Assembly: GCF_014647795.1 (NCBI RefSeq)
Contig: NZ_BMPW01000014.1
Coordinates: 186,001-250,000 of the forward strand
Reading direction: 5' to 3'
Origin: Actinoplanes campanulatus
GTDB lineage: Bacteria > Actinomycetota > Actinomycetes > Mycobacteriales > Micromonosporaceae
Length of the DNA stretch: 64,000 nucleotides
Shown here: piece by piece, positions 56,130 to 64,000 of the stretch
Numbering within the stretch: position 1 is the first letter of the stretch
Layout of the letters: the number at the start of each line of letters is the position of its first letter
Translations under genes and position numbers: made by a program
Notes under the pieces: model-generated
What the model saw: the letters and a program-made list of their open reading frames with translations, nothing else
What the model was told of the DNA's origin: nothing
Databases searched by the model: none

Positions 56130-58073
56130 TCAGTCGCGCTGGATGGGGATGCAGTTCCCGGTGTGGTAGCTGCCGTCGGCGGCGCGGGCCAGCCCGTGTC
56201 CGCTCTTGGCGATGCGGGCGCACACCTTCGGGGCGTCGCCGACGGCCTCGAAGTCGGCGTCGCTGGTCCTGCGCACCGAGGGCTGCCGGTCCTCGAAGTA
56301 GTAGTCGCCGTGCGCGGTCGCCTGGCTGCCCATCGTCGTCTCGTCGGGACTCTGCCCGTCGCCGCCGTATACGTGCAGGTGGAACCCCTTCACGGTGTCC
56401 GGGGTCTCGCCGTTCCAGTCCGCCTCGTACCAGATGGTGAACTTGCCGTCCCGGACGGTGGCGCGGGAGAGGCAGACCCAGCGCGGGCTCTGCTTCATCT
56501 GATCGGTGCACGCCTCGTCGGCCGGCACCGGGGCGGCGGCCGCGCTCGCCGGGACGCTCGCGCTCGGCGAGGCGGCCGTCCCCGCGGCCGGGGTGTGCTG
56601 CGGGCTGTGCATGCCGGCCTCGGTCGCCGGGCTCTTCTTCTCCGCGGTGCCGCCGAACCGGTCCACGGCCCAGACGGCGCCGGTGACGCCGGCCAGCAAC
56701 GCCACCACGGCGCCGGCCACGAGAGCGGGAAGTCGGCGCGACGAGGCGGCCGGAGCGGGCGCACCGGCGGGCGTCACGACCGGAGCGGACGACCCGGCGG
56801 GCGTCACGACCGGAGCGGACGACCCGGCGGCCGTCGCGACGGCCTCGGTCGGCCCGGCCGGTGCTCCGGCGGGTGCGGACCGCTGCGTCGGAACCGCCTC
56901 GGGAAGGACCGTCCAGGTGCCGTCGGGCCAGGGCTGGCCGACGGCCTCCGCGGCGCCGGTCGCCCACGGGTCGACGGCCTCAGGCAGCACCAGCGCCGTC
57001 TGGGCCTCGGCGATCGAGGCGCCGGCATGCCAGGCGGCGCCGAGCGCCACCGCGTGCTTGGGGTGGGCGTCGACCGCCACCGGCCGGCCGAACGCTGCGC
57101 CCACCATTTGCGCGACCAGCGGAATCCGCGACGAGCCGCCGACCAGCAGCACCGAGTGCAGGTCCGCCGGCTCGATTCCGGCCGATTTGACGGCCCGGCG
57201 CAGCGCCTCGATCGGGCCACCCAGCACCGGGCGGACCATCGCCTCCAACTCGTCGCGAGTGAGCCGGACCTCGGTGGTGAGAGCCGGCAGCAGCACCGGG
57301 ATCGTCACGTCGGTGTCAACCGACAGCGCCTCCTTGGCCTGCACGCACTCCTCGCGGAGGCGGGCGACCGCGCCGGTCACCGCCGGATCTCGTTCGTCGA
57401 GGTCGTCCAGCGCACCGTCGAGGGCCCCGGCCACGTGGGCGAAGATGGCGGCGTCGAAGTCGACGCCACCGAGCCGCTCGATCCCCTCCGGCTTGCCGAG
57501 GAGCTCGAACCCGTCCGGGGTCTTACGCAGCACCGCCGCGTCGAAGGTGCCGCCGCCGAGGTCGTAGACGGCAACCGTCGCGTCCGGCTCCAGCCGCTGC
57601 TGCCGGGCGTAGAAGACCGCCGCGGCGTGTGGCTCGGTGATCAACTGGACCGGCTGCTCGATGCCGGCCAGCCGGATCACCTGATACAACAGATCGATCT
57701 TGTACGGTCCCCAGTTGGCGGGATGCGAGACGCAGATCGCGTTCGGCTCACCACCCTCGCGGGAGGACACCTCGTCGATCACGGCCCGCAGCATCCGGGC
57801 CATCAGCGACTCGGCCGAGTACGGCGCCCCGCCGAGCAGGATCGGCGTGGGGTCGCCGAGGCGCCGCTTGAACTCGCGGGCGACCCGGTGCGGCTCGGTC
57901 AGCCCACGACGGCCGGCGATCTCGCCGGTCAGGACGGTCTCGTCAGCGCGCAGCAGCACCACCGTGGGCACGGCCGCCGACCGGCTGCCCAGCGAGACGA
58001 TCTCGGCGTGGCCGGAGCGCCAGACGGCCGCGGCCGTGTAGGTGGTTCCCAGATCGATACCGAGCGCATACAT
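56130..58073 (-). CDS. Membrane-anchored Hsp70-family protein
   Basis: 647 aa. Residues 1-365 form an Hsp70/actin ATPase: phosphate 1 GIDLGTTYTAAAVW (5-18), phosphate 2 VYDLGGGTFDAAVL near 168, adenosine LLVGGSSRIPLVAQMVG near 310, HPKHAVALGAAW near 335. The DnaK peptide-binding domain is absent; instead a Pro/Ala linker with a repeated SSAPVVTPAG (400-430), one TM (LPALVAGAVVALLAGVTG, 443-460), and an extracellular C-terminal domain (510-647) with Cys pairs (ACTDQ ... VCLSR; VCARI ... NCIPI). Resembles Hsp70-like sensors of actinobacteria. No co-chaperone nearby. Confidence 0.85.
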   Translation of the reverse strand: MYALGIDLGTTYTAAAVWRSGHAEIVSLGSRSAAVPTVVLLRADETVLTGEIAGRRGLTEPHRVAREFKRRLGDPTPILLGGAPYSAESLMARMLRAVIDEVSSREGGEPNAICVSHPANWGPYKIDLLYQVIRLAGIEQPVQLITEPHAAAVFYARQQRLEPDATVAVYDLGGGTFDAAVLRKTPDGFELLGKPEGIERLGGVDFDAAIFAHVAGALDGALDDLDERDPAVTGAVARLREECVQAKEALSVDTDVTIPVLLPALTTEVRLTRDELEAMVRPVLGGPIEALRRAVKSAGIEPADLHSVLLVGGSSRIPLVAQMVGAAFGRPVAVDAHPKHAVALGAAWHAGASIAEAQTALVLPEAVDPWATGAAEAVGQPWPDGTWTVLPEAVPTQRSAPAGAPAGPTEAVATAAGSSAPVVTPAGSSAPVVTPAGAPAPAASSRRLPALVAGAVVALLAGVTGAVWAVDRFGGTAEKKSPATEAGMHSPQHTPAAGTAASPSASVPASAAAAPVPADEACTDQMKQSPRWVCLSRATVRDGKFTIWYEADWNGETPDTVKGFHLHVYGGDGQSPDETTMGSQATAHGDYYFEDRQPSVRRTSDADFEAVGDAPKVCARIAKSGHGLARAADGSYHTGNCIPIQRD

Positions 58074-58273
58074 CCCGATTACTCCGGATCCGGTCGAGGG
58101 CGTGACCTGCCTCCCCCGGGCCGGGGGGCCACCAGAATAGGGTCACGCGGACGGCCGGGCCGCCCGGGAGATCTCCGGCGTGCCGGGCTTCACACCACCG
58201 GGCCAACCGCCGGGGAGGACCGCGGTCGCGGCCCCGGCACGCGGCTCCACCCGTGCCGTGGATGTCTCGACAT

Positions 58274-58322
58274 GGACCGGCCCCCTGCCTCAGCCGCGCG
58301 TGCCGCGGCAGGGGGCCGGTCC
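58274..58322 (-). terminator. Terminator after the second GH5 gene
   Basis: GGACCGGCCCCCTGCC (58274-58289) / GGCAGGGGGCCGGTCC (58307-58322), perfect 16-bp stem, loop of 17, ten bases past the GH5 stop on the minus strand. Confidence 0.88.
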
Positions 58323-58332
58323 GTTCCGAGCG

Positions 58333-59352
58333 TCAGAGGCCCCAGCCGTACCGGATGCGGTCGCGCCCGGAGGCGTTCCGGACGGCCAGATTCAGGTTGG
58401 TGCCGCTGCCACTGAAGGCGAACATCGAGTAGTAGTCGAATCCCGAGGTGCCGGTGGGCTTGCCGCCCAGGGCCGGCCAGTAGGTGCCACCCATCTGGTT
58501 GTCCCGCATCACCTGGGTGACGGCGCGGATGTGGCGTACGAAATTGTCGGTGCTGTTCGCGTCGCCGTAGTTGAGCCCGGTCGACATCGGGGCGCCGAAC
58601 TCGGTCACCACGGCGCGGGAGGCGCAGTTGCCCAGCCGGGTCTGGATGTGGCTGCGGAAGGCGTCGTAGGTCATCGCGCTGTAGAAGAACGCGTAGTGGT
58701 GGAACGAGAGCAGCGTGCCGCTGAACCGGCTGTCGTTGCACACGTCCCGCAGGTCCTGGCTGTACCCGGTGCCGCCGATCAGCGTCCGGGCCGGCACCGC
58801 CGAGTAGTGGTAGCTCATCCAGGTCGCCGCCACGTTGCGCCACTCCGCCGAGGTGTAGCCGTGCGGCTCGTTCATCGGCTCGAAGTACACGTTGGTGTTC
58901 GCGCCGTACTGGTAGGTCACCTTCGACCACATGGTGTTCCAGGCGGCGATGTTGGTGATCCGGCCACCGGAGGCGGCGCCGTCCTCCCAGTAGGCGAGGA
59001 TCACCTTGAACCCGCGGGCGGTGGCGGCGTCGATGGCGCCCCGGTAGTTCTCCCACCACGTGGTGCCGACGGTGTGCGTGTTGATCGGCAGCCGGACCGT
59101 GTTGACGCCGATCGCGGCCATGTCGTCGTACAGGGCGTTGGCCTTGGCCCGGACCGTCGCGTTGCTGTCCGACGAGCTGAGGCCCTGCACGACCAGCGGG
59201 CCGGTGCTGAAGTTGTCGCCCAGCACCGCCCAGTTCATGCCGCGGAATTGGTTGGTGGCGGCGGCCGCCGGCGACGAGCCGGCGGCGACGGCGCCCAGCG
59301 CGGTCAGGGCGGTCACCAGGAGGGGGACGAGGAGCCGGCGCAACGGTGTCAT
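58333..59352 (-). CDS. Secreted GH5-family glycosidase
   Basis: 339 aa. Signal peptide 1-32 (RRLLVPLLVTALTALGAVAA). GH5 barrel: FRGMNWAVLGDN near 36, GVNTVRLPINTHTVGTTWW near 82, acid/base Glu in YFEPMNEPHGY near 160, HHYAFFYSAMTYDAF near 217, nucleophile Glu in VVTEFGAPMS near 249, WPALGGKPTG near 296. No binding module. Its ATG is 12 bases after the GH43-like stop, so the two are one operon with a terminator after this gene. Beta-glucan or mannan endo-hydrolase likely. Confidence 0.9.
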   Translation of the reverse strand: MTPLRRLLVPLLVTALTALGAVAAGSSPAAAATNQFRGMNWAVLGDNFSTGPLVVQGLSSSDSNATVRAKANALYDDMAAIGVNTVRLPINTHTVGTTWWENYRGAIDAATARGFKVILAYWEDGAASGGRITNIAAWNTMWSKVTYQYGANTNVYFEPMNEPHGYTSAEWRNVAATWMSYHYSAVPARTLIGGTGYSQDLRDVCNDSRFSGTLLSFHHYAFFYSAMTYDAFRSHIQTRLGNCASRAVVTEFGAPMSTGLNYGDANSTDNFVRHIRAVTQVMRDNQMGGTYWPALGGKPTGTSGFDYYSMFAFSGSGTNLNLAVRNASGRDRIRYGWGL

Positions 59353-59364
59353 GGGGGGGTCCAA

Positions 59365-60225
59365 TCATCGAGGGATGGCGGTGCCGTGGCGGCAACCGGA
59401 GCAGCCGACCGCGCTCAGCCCGGTCCACGTGTTGAGGTCGGAGCTGGTCGCGGTCCAGATCCCGCCGTTGGTGTACTTGTCGATGTAGATGCGCCACCGG
59501 CCGTCGTCCAGCCGGACCAGGGACGGCCCCTCGTAACCCGAGGCCCACAGGGTGCCCTGGTTGATCCAGCCGCCGGTGAGCCGGTCGGTGCTGGTCCAGT
59601 GCTCGATGTACTTGGTGGTCTCGTTCTTGACGAAGGAGTGCCAGGTGCTGCCGGACTTCACCACGTACGCGTCGATGTGGTTGAAGCCGAGGCCCCACAT
59701 CTGCTGCGGGCCGCTCCACGAGGTGAGGTCGCTGTTCTGCGCCGTGTAGACGTACGGCCGGAAGCAGTTGGAGCAGGTCGTCTGGGCCACGTTGGTGATG
59801 ATGTTGACCGTGGAGCCCTCGATGTAGAACTCCGGCGCCCAGGTGAACCGGGTGCTGCTGATCCCGGACGGGACCGTGGCGATGTTGGTCCAGTTCAGCA
59901 GGTCGCTGCTGCGGGCCACCGCGAAGTACGTCGAGTTCGTCGTCCAGGACTGCCAGGTGTAGGCGATGAACCAGGTGCTGCCCCGCTTGATGATGCTCGG
60001 GTCGCGCAGCACCCCGGTCGGGCCCCGGAAGTTGGTGTCGTACAGGACGTTGTAGGTGGTGCCGCCGTTGGTGGACTGGTAGATCCACAGCTCCTGGTCG
60101 GCCGCGCCGTCGCCCTTGAAGGTGGCGTAGATCAGCGTCGTGGCCGCGCTGGCGGGCTGGGGCAGGGCCAGGCCGCCGAGGACGAGGGCGACCAGGCCGG
60201 TCACCGCCATCAGAATGCGTTTCAT
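59365..60225 (-). CDS. Secreted GH43-like five-bladed propeller glycosidase
   Basis: 286 aa. Signal peptide 1-27 (MKRILMAVTGLVALVLGGLA). Propeller signs: LRDPSIIKRGSTWFIAYTW near 72 (base Asp), TRFTWAPEFYIEG near 126, NHIDAYVVKSGSTWHSFVK near 184 (modulator Asp), SGYEGPSLVRLDDGRWRIYI near 228 (acid Glu). Ends in CSGCRHGTAIPR. Subfamily and substrate unresolved (arabinan, xylan). ATG 60225 after GGGAGCAAGG; first gene of the GH43-GH5 pair. Confidence 0.85.
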   Translation of the reverse strand: MKRILMAVTGLVALVLGGLALPQPASAATTLIYATFKGDGAADQELWIYQSTNGGTTYNVLYDTNFRGPTGVLRDPSIIKRGSTWFIAYTWQSWTTNSTYFAVARSSDLLNWTNIATVPSGISSTRFTWAPEFYIEGSTVNIITNVAQTTCSNCFRPYVYTAQNSDLTSWSGPQQMWGLGFNHIDAYVVKSGSTWHSFVKNETTKYIEHWTSTDRLTGGWINQGTLWASGYEGPSLVRLDDGRWRIYIDKYTNGGIWTATSSDLNTWTGLSAVGCSGCRHGTAIPR

Positions 60226-60334
60226 CCTTGCTCCCTTCGTGGGACCGCCCCTGAAATATGTTCAGTCGGGTAGGCAGGTGTCCACGAAGCGAGCAAGGGC
60301 ACTCAGAACCGTTCACAAGCGAACAGGAACGGGT

Positions 60335-61663
60335 TCAGAGCAGGCGCGGGGGCGGCGGCAGCACCGGGCGGTCCAGCCACGCGGTGAACAGGTCGTCCAG
60401 CGGCGCGGTCGTGAAGCGGGCGGCGTGCGCCCGGAACTGCGCGGTCGTCACGGTCCGGTGCCGGTGCTCGGCCACCCAGGAGCGCAGCAGCGCGAAGAAC
60501 GCCTGCTCGCCGACCCGCACCCGCAGCGCGTGCAGGGTCAGCGCGCCGCGCTTGTAGACGCGCGGGTCGAACATCTTGTCCACGCCCGGGTCGCCGACGA
60601 CGACGGTCGCCGGCTGCGCCGCCGCCCAGGCGTGCCATCGGGCCGCGTGCACATGTTCCGGCACGCCGCCGGAGACCTCGGACCACAACCATTCGGCGTA
60701 CGTGGCGAAGCCCTCGTTGAGCCAGATGTGCCGCCAGTCGGCGACCGTCAGGCTGTTGCCGAACCACTGATGGGCCAGCTCGTGCACGACCAGCCGCTCG
60801 TGGGTGCGCCGCCCGTCGACGTGGTTGCGCCCGAAGACGGCCATACCCTGTGCCTCGACCGGGTCGTCCAGCTCGTCGTCGGTGACCACCACGACGTACT
60901 CGTGGAACGGGTACGGCCCGAACAGCCGCTCCAGGGCCGTCATGATCTCGCCGTGCCGGCCGAAGTCGTGCCGGAAGGCGTGCCGCACCCGGGGTGTGAT
61001 CGCGGCCCGCTGGGTCACCCCACCGGCGGCCAGCTCCACCAGGTCGTAGCGGCCGATCTGGACGCTCATCAGGTACGGGGCGGTCGGCTCGTCGCGCTCG
61101 TACACCCAGGTGGTCGAACCGGCCCCGCGGCGCCGGGACACCAGGTCGCCGGTGACCAGCACGGTGTACGGCGAGGGCGCGGTGAACCGCACCAGGAAGG
61201 CGGCCTTGTCGTCGGGCCGGTCGTTGCACGGGAACCAGGACGGCGCCCCGTTCGGCTGGCTCGCCACGAGCACGCCGTCGGTCAGCTCGTCCCACCCGAT
61301 GTCGCCCCACCGCCCGGAGACCGGCGCGGGCTTCCCGCCGTACCGGATCTCGGTCTTGAAGGTGACGCCGTAGCCGATCGGGCGCTCCGGTTTGATCCGG
61401 AGCTTGCCCCGCCGGTGGTCGAAGCTCGCCGGGCGGCCGTCGACGCGCACCCCCTGAACCCGCATCCCGGCCAGGTCCAGGCTGAACCGCGACAGCGGCT
61501 GGACCGCCCGCGCCGTGACGATGGCCTTCCCGGCCAGCCGGTTCGACACCACCCGGTAGTCGAGGTCGAGTTCGTAGTGCAGCACCCGGTAGCCGCCGTT
61601 GCCGTGCTCCGGCAGATAGGGATCGGGGGAACGGTCGGCGCCCGGCGAGGCCGGGGGGTTCAT
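60335..61663 (-). CDS. M1-family zinc metallopeptidase
   Basis: 442 aa, cytoplasmic (no signal peptide). M1 signature: DDPVEAQGMAVFG near 268 in place of the GAMEN exopeptidase motif, HELAHQWFGNSLTVADWRHI near 293 (HExxH with second His), WLNEGFATYAEWLW near 312 (third zinc ligand Glu), and VYKRGALTLHALRVRVG. The C-terminal domain of larger M1 enzymes is missing. ATG overlaps the NRPS stop (ATGA), so it is translated with the Pls-like synthetase. The poly-epsilon-lysine-degrading enzyme Pld is an M1 peptidase, suggesting a product-processing or self-protection role. Confidence 0.9.
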   Translation of the reverse strand: MNPPASPGADRSPDPYLPEHGNGGYRVLHYELDLDYRVVSNRLAGKAIVTARAVQPLSRFSLDLAGMRVQGVRVDGRPASFDHRRGKLRIKPERPIGYGVTFKTEIRYGGKPAPVSGRWGDIGWDELTDGVLVASQPNGAPSWFPCNDRPDDKAAFLVRFTAPSPYTVLVTGDLVSRRRGAGSTTWVYERDEPTAPYLMSVQIGRYDLVELAAGGVTQRAAITPRVRHAFRHDFGRHGEIMTALERLFGPYPFHEYVVVVTDDELDDPVEAQGMAVFGRNHVDGRRTHERLVVHELAHQWFGNSLTVADWRHIWLNEGFATYAEWLWSEVSGGVPEHVHAARWHAWAAAQPATVVVGDPGVDKMFDPRVYKRGALTLHALRVRVGEQAFFALLRSWVAEHRHRTVTTAQFRAHAARFTTAPLDDLFTAWLDRPVLPPPPRLL

Positions 61664-64000
61664 ACCCAGGTCGCGATCGGGTTGCCGAGCCAGCGGGTGT
61701 CGGCGGGCACGGCGTCGCCGCGGGTGACCAGCGAGCCGGGGCCCACGGTGGTCCGGTCGCCGATGCTCGCGCCGGGCAGCACGATGCCGTGCGGGCCGAG
61801 GGTGGCGCCGGCGCCGAGAGTGACCTCATCCATGCTCATGATCCGATCATGGAACAGGTGGGTCTGCACCACGCACCCCCGGTTCACGGTCGCGCCGGCG
61901 CCGAGACGGACCAGGTCGTACTCCGGCAGCCACAGCGTCTCCAGCCACACCCCGCGGCCGATCCGCGCGCCGAGCGTCCGCAGCCACAGGTTCAGCAGCG
62001 GCGTCCCGGTGACGAACCGGAACAGCCAGGGCGCGCCGAGCACCTCGACGAACGTGTCGGCGAGTTCGTTACGCCAGACGAACGACGTCCACAGCGCCCG
62101 CTCGCCGGCCCGGAACCGGCCGACCAGCAGCCACTTCGCGGCCGACGCGGTGAGCGCCGCGACGATCGCGGCGGCGGACAGCACCGGCCCGGCGGCGAGC
62201 GCGGCCACCGGTCCGCCGGCGGTCCGCCAGATCAGCGTGAGCACGGCGAGCACCAGGACCGCCAGGGCGCCGGCGCAGATCACCGGGACGACCCGGCACA
62301 GTTCGATCGCGGCCCGGGCCAGCCGCAGGCGCAGCGGCGGGGCGAAGGTGCGGCCGGTGTCGGCCGCCTCGACGACGCGGCGCAGCGGCATCGGCGGGGC
62401 GCCCAGCCAGGACGAGCCCTTCTTCGCCCGGCGCGGCGCGGACGAGAGCACCCCGACCAGGCCGCGTTTGGGCACCGACCGGCCCGGCGCGGCCATCCCG
62501 GAGTTGCCGAGGAACGCCTGCTTGCCGATCCGGGCCGGGGCGACCCGCAGCCAGCCGTGGCTCAGCTCGTAGGTGGCCACCATCGTGTCGTCGGCCAGGA
62601 ACGCGTGATCGTCGACGGTGGTCATGGCCGGGACCGCCAGCACCGTGGAGATCTCCGCGCCACGGCCCACCTTCGCCCCTAGCAGGCGCAGCCACACCGG
62701 GGTGAACATGCTGGAGTAGATCGGGAACAGTGCGACCCGGGCCATCCCCATCAGGCGCTCGGTGGTCCACACCTGCCAGGCGACGCGCCCGCGGACCGGG
62801 TGGAACCCCTCCCGCAGGCCGATGCTGAGCAGGCGGACCGCCACCAGGACGAGCAGGGCGTGGGCGACCAGGTAGGCGACCGGCGCGGCCGGGACGGCGA
62901 GCAGGGCGGGCCCGCCGGTGAACGCCCAGCCGACCAGGGCGATCGCGGGCAGCGCGGCCAGCACCGGGAGCAGGCCCAGCAGTTGCGCGGTGGCGCTGTA
63001 GGCGGCCACCCAGAACGGGCCGCCGAGCCGGGAGGGCTCCGGGCGGCGCTCCGGCCAGCCGGTCGTGTTCTTTCCGGCGACCGGTACGGCCGGGGAACCG
63101 GCCCAGTGTTGCCCGGCCGGCACCGTGCCGGTCACGGTGGAGCCGGCGCCGATCCGCGCGCCCTTGCCGACCCGCGCGCCGGGCATCAGGGTGCTCCGGG
63201 CGCCGACCCGGGCGCCGGCGCCGACGCGTACCGTGCCGATCCGGACGACGTCACCGTCGACCCAGTGGCCGGAGAGGTCGGCCTCCGGTTCGATCGCGGC
63301 GCCGCGGCCGAGTTTGAGCAGCCCGGTGACCGGCGGCGCGGAGTGCAGGTCGACGTCCCGGCCGAGCCGTGCGCCGAGCGCCTTCGCGTAGGTGATCATC
63401 CAGCCCGCCCCGGCCACCCCGGTCGCGCCGGTCAGCTCGGCGAAGCGTTCGGCCGCCCACAGTCTGAGGTGGACCTGTCCGCCGCGCGGGTAGGCGCCGG
63501 GGCCGACGCCGCGCAGCAGCAGCCGGGCGCCGGCCGCGGCCATGACGATCCGGCCCGGCGGGCTGAACAGCAGCGCCCAGGACGCCGCGATCCACCACCA
63601 GGAGACCGCCGGGACCAGCCCCAGGACCTTGCCGAGCGCGGCGACCACGGTGAGCCAGCGGAGCCCCACCATCGCCAGCATCGGCACCATGAGCAGGGCC
63701 TGGACGAAACCGGTCCGCCGGGGCGTGGGCCGCACCGCCCGGTGGACCGTCGTCTCCGCGCCGAGGCCGTCGAGCACGCTCGCCATCTCGGACAGTCGCG
63801 GGTTCTGGTAGACGTCGGCCACCGACACCCGCGGGTGGTCCCGCCGGATCCAGGCGACCAGCTGTGCCGCGTTCAGGCTGCTGCCGCCACTGCTGAAGAA
63901 GTCGGCGGCGGGCTCGGCCGGGCGGACCCCGAGGATCTCCTCCCACCCGCCGGCGAGCCACTGTTCGGTCGCGGTCAGTTCCCCGGCCGTCTCCGCGCCG
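61660..64000 (-). CDS. Pls/PosA-type NRPS, carrier domain and membrane C-terminal region (partial)
   Basis: The frame is open to the window edge; the adenylation domain should lie beyond. Visible: a carrier-protein domain (FFSSGGSSLNAAQLVAWI, phosphopantetheine Ser near the GGSSLN), then TM segments (about 100-145, 295-350, 500-560) alternating with three left-handed beta-helix-like acyltransferase domains (hexapeptide signs GARVGARSTLMPGARVGKGA, DDHAFLADDTMVATYELS, IGRGVWLETLWLPEYDLVRL, and GPHGIVLPGASIGDRTTVGP). This A-T-(TM/three tandem domains) plan is that of epsilon-poly-L-lysine synthetase and relatives, which polymerise basic amino acids at the membrane. Which residue is polymerised cannot be seen. 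Confidence 0.88.
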   Translation of the reverse strand, partial: GAETAGELTATEQWLAGGWEEILGVRPAEPAADFFSSGGSSLNAAQLVAWIRRDHPRVSVADVYQNPRLSEMASVLDGLGAETTVHRAVRPTPRRTGFVQALLMVPMLAMVGLRWLTVVAALGKVLGLVPAVSWWWIAASWALLFSPPGRIVMAAAGARLLLRGVGPGAYPRGGQVHLRLWAAERFAELTGATGVAGAGWMITYAKALGARLGRDVDLHSAPPVTGLLKLGRGAAIEPEADLSGHWVDGDVVRIGTVRVGAGARVGARSTLMPGARVGKGARIGAGSTVTGTVPAGQHWAGSPAVPVAGKNTTGWPERRPEPSRLGGPFWVAAYSATAQLLGLLPVLAALPAIALVGWAFTGGPALLAVPAAPVAYLVAHALLVLVAVRLLSIGLREGFHPVRGRVAWQVWTTERLMGMARVALFPIYSSMFTPVWLRLLGAKVGRGAEISTVLAVPAMTTVDDHAFLADDTMVATYELSHGWLRVAPARIGKQAFLGNSGMAAPGRSVPKRGLVGVLSSAPRRAKKGSSWLGAPPMPLRRVVEAADTGRTFAPPLRLRLARAAIELCRVVPVICAGALAVLVLAVLTLIWRTAGGPVAALAAGPVLSAAAIVAALTASAAKWLLVGRFRAGERALWTSFVWRNELADTFVEVLGAPWLFRFVTGTPLLNLWLRTLGARIGRGVWLETLWLPEYDLVRLGAGATVNRGCVVQTHLFHDRIMSMDEVTLGAGATLGPHGIVLPGASIGDRTTVGPGSLVTRGDAVPADTRWLGNPIATWV

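Noticed and set aside
1-64000. tRNA, rRNA, riboswitch or prophage features.
   Set aside because: I looked for TPsiC-like boxes, integrases and phage structural genes and saw none that could be supported by eye.

Overview
The window is very GC-rich, with leaderless starts, frequent GTG/TTG starts, strong GGAGG ribosome sites and much secreted enzymology. It is chromosomal DNA of an actinobacterium. The gene families (DUF574/SAM methyltransferase, GPP34, SPFH, Pls/PosA-type synthetase, CinY-like protein, many modular CAZymes) fit Micromonosporaceae, and Actinoplanes or a close relative is my best guess. I see no rRNA, tRNA, CRISPR array, intact transposase or prophage.

Layout. 0-5 kb: end of a lytic-transglycosylase-like gene coupled to a DUF2750 gene, a secreted RCC1-repeat protein with a CebR-type operator, a LacI regulator facing a long palindrome and a 51-aa ORF, and a renalase-like FAD enzyme with a PadR regulator. 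5.3-10 kb: a second PadR regulator with an ABC ATPase and FtsX permease in an overlapping operon, then an MFS transporter behind a leaderless six-codon ORF. 10-14 kb: trpS under a Trp-codon leader peptide and attenuator, a secreted lipase, and a GPP34 / ribbon-helix-helix / SPFH operon. 14.6-24 kb: an exonuclease/phosphatase-family protein, a MASE1-type histidine kinase followed by a large CHAT protein, malQ, and small cytoplasmic proteins. 24-31 kb: secreted M4 protease, lysyl-oxidase-like protein, GH12-CBM2 cellulase (CebR box), Cip1-like protein, then repeat-rich intergenic DNA. 31.9-41 kb: LysR/HD-hydrolase divergent pair, BON protein, DUF574 methyltransferase, DoxX with an iron box, L,D-transpeptidase lipoprotein, CinY-like protein, CE12-like esterase, release factor 3. 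41-60 kb: a plant-polysaccharide region (two GH5, GH43-CBM42, GH43-CBM13, PL11 rhamnogalacturonan lyase, GH2 with PA14 and LamG, GH43-like) interrupted by a shortened NB-ARC/TPR regulator and a membrane-anchored Hsp70. 60-64 kb: an M1 metallopeptidase overlapping the end of a Pls/PosA-type NRPS that continues beyond the window.

How the genes work together. Eleven secreted proteins target cellulose, arabinan or pectin side chains, and several carry LacI-type operators. The same 14-bp CebR-type palindrome precedes the GH12 cellulase and the RCC1 protein; related LacI-like sites precede the rhamnogalacturonan lyase, the CE12-like esterase and one GH43. Regulation by RNA is visible at trpS (attenuation) and possible at the MFS and lipase genes. 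A dispersed intergenic repeat family (four copies, one carrying an extra 64-bp module) and several local tandem repeats explain most non-coding stretches. The best candidates for under-described systems are the NRPS/M1-peptidase pair, the trpS attenuator, the CebR-type control of an RCC1 protein, and the modular repeat family.
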